In this document: one piece after another, positions 60,908 through 64,000 of the stretch | Position numbering within the stretch: position 1 is the first letter of the stretch | Layout: the number at the start of each line of letters is the position of its first letter | Translations under genes and position numbers: made by a program | Notes under the pieces: generated by a model | The model's database searches: none | Told to the model about the DNA's origin: nothing | Seen by the model: the letters and a program-made list of their open reading frames with translations, nothing else | NCBI GenBank assembly: GCA_032161045.1 | Contig: JAVHTH010000002.1 | DNA length: 64,000 bases | Reading direction: 5' to 3' (one strand) | Origin: Fervidibacter sinensis | GTDB lineage: Bacteria; Armatimonadota; Fervidibacteria; Fervidibacterales; Fervidibacteraceae

Positions 60908-61873
60908 ATGCGTCTCGCTCAATTTGCTTTGCTAATTGCTCTCGCTATCACAACCGCTGCATCGCAAGAGGTTCAACTTTCAATCAACTTCGTGCTTGGC
61001 GGTTCAGCAACTCGCATCGTTACGGGCAAGGTTAGTGGCGAATGGCATGGTCCAACACCGCTTTCTCCAAACAAACCCGTCACATTCATTTTTGACTTGT
61101 CGGTTCGGGTTCAATCGCTGATAACCGTAGCCAATGTAACATCTGAAGGCGACGGAGTAGTTGTCATTCAACCTCAAGGTGCCGAAGTCAAAGGAACCGT
61201 TGGTGATCAGCCCTTTGATTTGCTCATCACTCATGACGGAGATGTCAAGTTTTCGTGGGGAGCGTTCAGTTTTGATAGCACAAAGTTGCCTGAGGCTGAC
61301 CGAAAAAGACTGCAACAATTAATGACCTTGAGCACGAACTTGACTGTATCGCCGAAAGGAAAGATCAAAGCGTTCCAGTTACCCGAGGACATCAAAAAAG
61401 TTGCGCCTGAAATTGATGTTCAATTCATCAACGCAGTTGTGACTGCAACTTTGCAAACCTTGCTACCTGCACCGCTGCCTGAAAAACCTGTCAAAGTTGG
61501 TCAGAGTTGGGAGATTGAACTTCCCGTTTTGGCTTTTGAGACACCCGAGCCGCTTTTCTTGCCGGTGACTTGCACATTAGCGGAAATCAGGGGCGACGAG
61601 GCTGTGATAAAGGTGAGTGCTGAGGCGAAAGGCGATGCCGACTTGACTTTGAGGCGGTGGAGCGAAAAAGACCCCAAGGTCACCGTTTCGCGAGGCTCAT
61701 TTTCCGCTCGTGGTGAGGTTATTTTCCTGCTTTCGGTCGGTGTCCCCCAACGAGCCACATGGAAAATTAGCGCTGAGGCGAAAGGTTCAATAACACCGCC
61801 TCAGAAAGACGCTTTGCCTATTCCTTCGCGCCTCCGTTTATCGGCTGAAATTCGTGAGCAGTTGGTGTTTTGA
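60908..61873 (+). CDS. Secreted protein of unknown function
   Basis: 321 residues with a signal peptide (LAQFALLIALAITTAASQ). The rest is beta-rich without recognisable catalytic motifs. Repeating phrases KVSAEAKGDADLTL and KISAEAKGSITPPQ suggest an internal duplication in the C-terminal third. The overall look (a lipoprotein-like or DUF6263-type beta protein) is only a loose impression. GAGAGGTGAAGGGCG precedes the ATG. Between the toxin-antitoxin pair and hslU. Confidence 0.65.
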   Translation: MRLAQFALLIALAITTAASQEVQLSINFVLGGSATRIVTGKVSGEWHGPTPLSPNKPVTFIFDLSVRVQSLITVANVTSEGDGVVVIQPQGAEVKGTVGDQPFDLLITHDGDVKFSWGAFSFDSTKLPEADRKRLQQLMTLSTNLTVSPKGKIKAFQLPEDIKKVAPEIDVQFINAVVTATLQTLLPAPLPEKPVKVGQSWEIELPVLAFETPEPLFLPVTCTLAEIRGDEAVIKVSAEAKGDADLTLRRWSEKDPKVTVSRGSFSARGEVIFLLSVGVPQRATWKISAEAKGSITPPQKDALPIPSRLRLSAEIREQLVF

Positions 61874-62056
61874 CTCTGAGGCGAAGCAAAGTATTGTTTC
61901 GGTAAGCGTTTCTTCCGCTCTTGCAAGTCGGCGGAAATTTTTGGTTGGGGACTTTAATCCCGCTTAACGGTTTCATTTTGTGGCTGAAACTGCCCCTACA
62001 AAGATCCGCAACGAAGGGTGCAACTCTGTTTTACAATTTCATGTCGGTGATGAGTG

Positions 62057-63460
62057 ATGGAATGGCAGGAACTTACCCCCCGCCAAATAGTCGCTGAGTT
62101 GGACAAATACATCATTGGGCAGGAGCGGGCGAAGCGGATTGTCGCAATAGCGCTGCGAAACCGTTACAGGCGCAAACTGCTTCCTGAGCACTTGCGAGAC
62201 GAAGTTGCGCCCAAGAACATCTTGATGATAGGTCCAACGGGTGTGGGTAAGACCGAAATCGCGAGAAGGTTGGCGAAATTGGTCAAAGCACCCTTCGTCA
62301 AAGTTGAGGCGACCAAATTCACCGAGGTCGGTTATGTTGGGCGAGATGTTGATGGAATGGTTCGCGATTTGGTTGATGCTTCTGTCAGGATGGTTGAGCA
62401 AGAGAAGATGGCGGAAGTTGAATACCAAGCAGAAGAATTGGCAAACTTGCGCTTGATTGAAGCGCTCGGTTTAGTCCCAGCGCCCCGTCGCCGGCGAAGG
62501 GCTCCTATCCCGTTCCCCTTCGGGCGAGAGGTTGAAGAGCCTTCAGACGAGGGCGACGACGAGGAAAGTTCCCGCATTGAACGATTGCGCCGACATTACC
62601 TCCTGCGAATGAAAGCGGGCGAATTTGACGAAGAAGAAGTTGAGATTGAGGTTGAGGAGCAAACACCACAACTTTTTGTCAATGTCATCGGTCCGCAGGG
62701 GATGGAACAAGTGGGCTTTGACCCAGCAGATATACTCGGTTCACTGTTCCCAAAACGGAGACGGAAACGACGGATGAAAGTCAAAGACGCAAGGCGAGTT
62801 TTGATGCAAGAAGAGGCTCAAAAACTCATTGACCGTGATGAAGTGATCCGGGAAGCCATAAGGCGGGCTGAAGAAGATGGCATCATCTTCATTGACGAGA
62901 TGGACAAAATCGCTGGTCGCGAAAAAGGTTATGGTCCCGATGTCTCCCGCGAAGGCGTTCAACGCGATTTGCTTCCCATCGTTGAAGGCAGCACCGTTAT
63001 GACCCGCTACGGTCCTGTCCACACCCATCACATTCTTTTCATCGCTGCCGGTGCTTTCCATGTGACGAAGCCATCGGACTTGATACCCGAGTTGCAAGGT
63101 CGCTTTCCTCTCAGGGTTGAACTTGACCCGCTCACGAAAGAGGACTTCAAGCGGATTTTAGTTGAACCAGAAAACGCCCTCGTCAAGCAATACACGGCGC
63201 TTCTGGCAACCGAAGGCGTGACGCTCAAGTTCACCGAAGACGCAATTGAGGCTATTGCCTATTACGCCGAAAAGGTTAACGAGGAAACCGAAAACATTGG
63301 TGCTCGCAGGTTGCACACAATCATGGAGAAGGTGCTTGAGGACATAAGTTTCCGCGCCCCTGAACTTGCAGGCGAAACGATTGTCATTGATGCCGAATAT
63401 GTCAAGAGGCAACTTGAGGGCGTCGTCAAAGACCGCGACTTGAGCAGATACATACTTTGA
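62057..63460 (+). CDS. hslU: ATP-dependent protease ATPase subunit HslU
   Basis: 467 residues. AAA+ unfoldase that feeds proteins to the HslV peptidase. N-terminus LTPRQIVAELDKYIIGQERA; Walker A MIGPTGVGKTEIARRLA (~59); the intermediate domain is long and acidic with ARRRRRAP-like stretches; Walker B GIIFIDEMDKIAG (~275); arginine finger region LQGRFPLRVEL; sensor 2 NIGARRLHTIMEKVLEDISF; C-terminal DRDLSRYIL, the tail that docks into HslV. hslV usually lies just upstream but is not present here; the preceding gene is the secreted protein. The stop TGA is part of a repeat word. Confidence 0.95.
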   Translation: MEWQELTPRQIVAELDKYIIGQERAKRIVAIALRNRYRRKLLPEHLRDEVAPKNILMIGPTGVGKTEIARRLAKLVKAPFVKVEATKFTEVGYVGRDVDGMVRDLVDASVRMVEQEKMAEVEYQAEELANLRLIEALGLVPAPRRRRRAPIPFPFGREVEEPSDEGDDEESSRIERLRRHYLLRMKAGEFDEEEVEIEVEEQTPQLFVNVIGPQGMEQVGFDPADILGSLFPKRRRKRRMKVKDARRVLMQEEAQKLIDRDEVIREAIRRAEEDGIIFIDEMDKIAGREKGYGPDVSREGVQRDLLPIVEGSTVMTRYGPVHTHHILFIAAGAFHVTKPSDLIPELQGRFPLRVELDPLTKEDFKRILVEPENALVKQYTALLATEGVTLKFTEDAIEAIAYYAEKVNEETENIGARRLHTIMEKVLEDISFRAPELAGETIVIDAEYVKRQLEGVVKDRDLSRYIL

Positions 63461-63595
63461 GCGTTGCGAGTTGAGCGTTGTGCGTTTCGCGTGCAAGCGT
63501 GTAGGCGTGCATGTTCAGATTTCCGACTTGTCCATTTGCCAGCCTGCCTACTGCTCAATTGCCTAATGCCCATTCGCCCATCTGACCATCTGCCA
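63458..63595. repeat. Word-repeat tract after hslU
   Basis: TGAGCGTTGCGAGTTGAGCG followed by TTGTGCG, then CGTGCAAGCGTGTAGGCGTG, then a degenerate TGCCCATTCGCCCATCTGAC tract. The GTTGAGCGTTGTGCGTT word is also at 5125-5142. The hslU stop codon lies in the first word. Confidence 0.65.
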
Positions 63596-63634
63596 GATTT
63601 TTCGGCTCGGCAGAAGCCCCGTCCTCCGATATTT
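63596..63634 (+). repeat. Repeat family R2, copy 4
   Basis: GATTTTTCGGCTCGGCAGAA followed by GCCCCGTCCTCCGATATTT. Same core as copies at 1013 and 1226. It ends 7 bp before the convergent metallophosphoesterase gene's stop. Confidence 0.65.
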
Positions 63635-63640
63635 CATTTG

Positions 63641-63999
63641 TCAAACCGCCTTGAGGGTGAGCACGGTGACTTCCGGTGGGCATCTGAACCGCACTGGTAA
63701 ACCACCGGAAATGCCTCGCGAGACATAAAGCCAAGTGTTTCCAACTTTCGTCAACCCTTGCGCCCTTCGGTATTTGTCTCGGCAAGGTGCCAAGAACGGA
63801 CCAAGCAGCGGGGGAACAATTTGACCTCCATGGGTGTGACCGCTGAGAATTAAGTCCACGCGGTCAATATTGGGGTCATCTGCGATGTCTGGCGAATGGG
63901 AAAGCAAAATGACGAAAGCACCATCAGGCACATTCTCCAAACCCTTTCGCAAGTCATCGCGACCTGTGTAAGGGTCATCAACTCCTACAAGCCACAAAG
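63641..63999 (-). CDS. Metallophosphoesterase (YkuE-type), 5' end outside window
   Basis: Only the C-terminal ~118 residues are inside; the frame is open to the right window edge. FVILLSHSPDIADDPNIDRV gives a His ligand and VDLILSGHTHGGQIVPPLLG is the diagnostic GHTHGGQ metal site of calcineurin-like phosphoesterases of the YkuE group. The end VGNTWLYVSRGISGGLPVRF then PPEVTVLTL is typical too. Likely membrane-associated, acting on phospholipid or lipid-linked phosphates; the N-terminal anchor cannot be seen. Confidence 0.85.
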   Translation of the reverse strand, partial: LWLVGVDDPYTGRDDLRKGLENVPDGAFVILLSHSPDIADDPNIDRVDLILSGHTHGGQIVPPLLGPFLAPCRDKYRRAQGLTKVGNTWLYVSRGISGGLPVRFRCPPEVTVLTLKAV

Positions 64000-64000
64000 A

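Overview
The window is a gene-dense stretch of a bacterial chromosome (about 50 intact or nearly intact protein genes, one tRNA, several decayed genes). Its mix of genes suggests a free-living, sugar-degrading heterotroph, probably thermophilic. It has several large glycoside hydrolases, tandem 3-keto-disaccharide hydrolase (DUF1080) proteins, a GxGYxYP protein, sugar-phosphate isomerase-like TIM barrels, H-X9-DG/prepilin-type proteins and many PIN-type toxin-antitoxin modules. This combination is typical of Armatimonadota/Fervidibacterota or Planctomycetota-like lineages. The assignment is an inference from gene content only; no rRNA is present.

Layout. 1-6.5 kb: a 5'-cut URO-D family gene, a cluster of hairpin repeats, an oxidoreductase divergent from a secreted penicillin-acylase-family enzyme, a 0.9 kb repeat array without genes, and rsgA. 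6.5-19 kb: fumC, then a long minus-strand run read from right to left: tRNA-Thr, XdhC-family protein, FmdB-like zinc ribbon, TIM-barrel isomerase, decayed DUF5678-like gene, folP, glgA, DUF433/PIN-like toxin-antitoxin pair, secreted protein, TolB-like propeller, coiled-coil membrane protein and a glycosidase-like protein. 19-29 kb: tandem DUF1080 proteins, a 1340-residue GH106-like protein, a stand-alone Lrp/AsnC sensor domain, hisA, glycerate kinase and a GlmU-like protein. 29-42 kb: a thioredoxin/double substrate-binding fusion, a beta-helix protein, a second TIM-barrel isomerase, recG, a LmeA-like protein, a THUMP-SPOUT-like protein, a cupin and the GxGYxYP protein. 42-47 kb: a truncated PIN gene, ilvD, zwf and an ornithine-cyclodeaminase-family gene, all on the minus strand. 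47-57 kb, plus strand: H-X9-DG protein, glycosyltransferase, ftsK, membrane protein, MoaD-MoaE fusion, hybrid histidine kinase and thiC. 57-64 kb: prepilin relic, tautomerase, GH36-like enzyme, antitoxin/VapC pair, secreted protein, hslU and a 5'-cut metallophosphoesterase.

How the genes fit together. The carbohydrate theme runs through glycosidases, DUF1080 proteins, isomerases, zwf (pentose phosphate), glgA (glycogen) and glycerate kinase. The molybdenum theme is scattered: an XdhC-family protein, MoaD-MoaE, and a ModA-like binding protein with no transporter beside it.

The most unusual layer is repetitive DNA: (a) 63-65 bp double-hairpin units ending in GTAGGGC/GCCCTAC; (b) a second family built on TTTCGGCTCGGCAGGAGCCT; (c) degenerate arrays of 7-9 bp words, sometimes arranged as inverted arms around a loop containing AAAACGGCAA. 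Copies crowd against gene 3' ends and sometimes overlap stop codons. Related word repeats lie in frame inside the penicillin acylase, GxGYxYP and RecG genes. Repeats that invade coding sequence without breaking it are the best candidate here for something not yet described.
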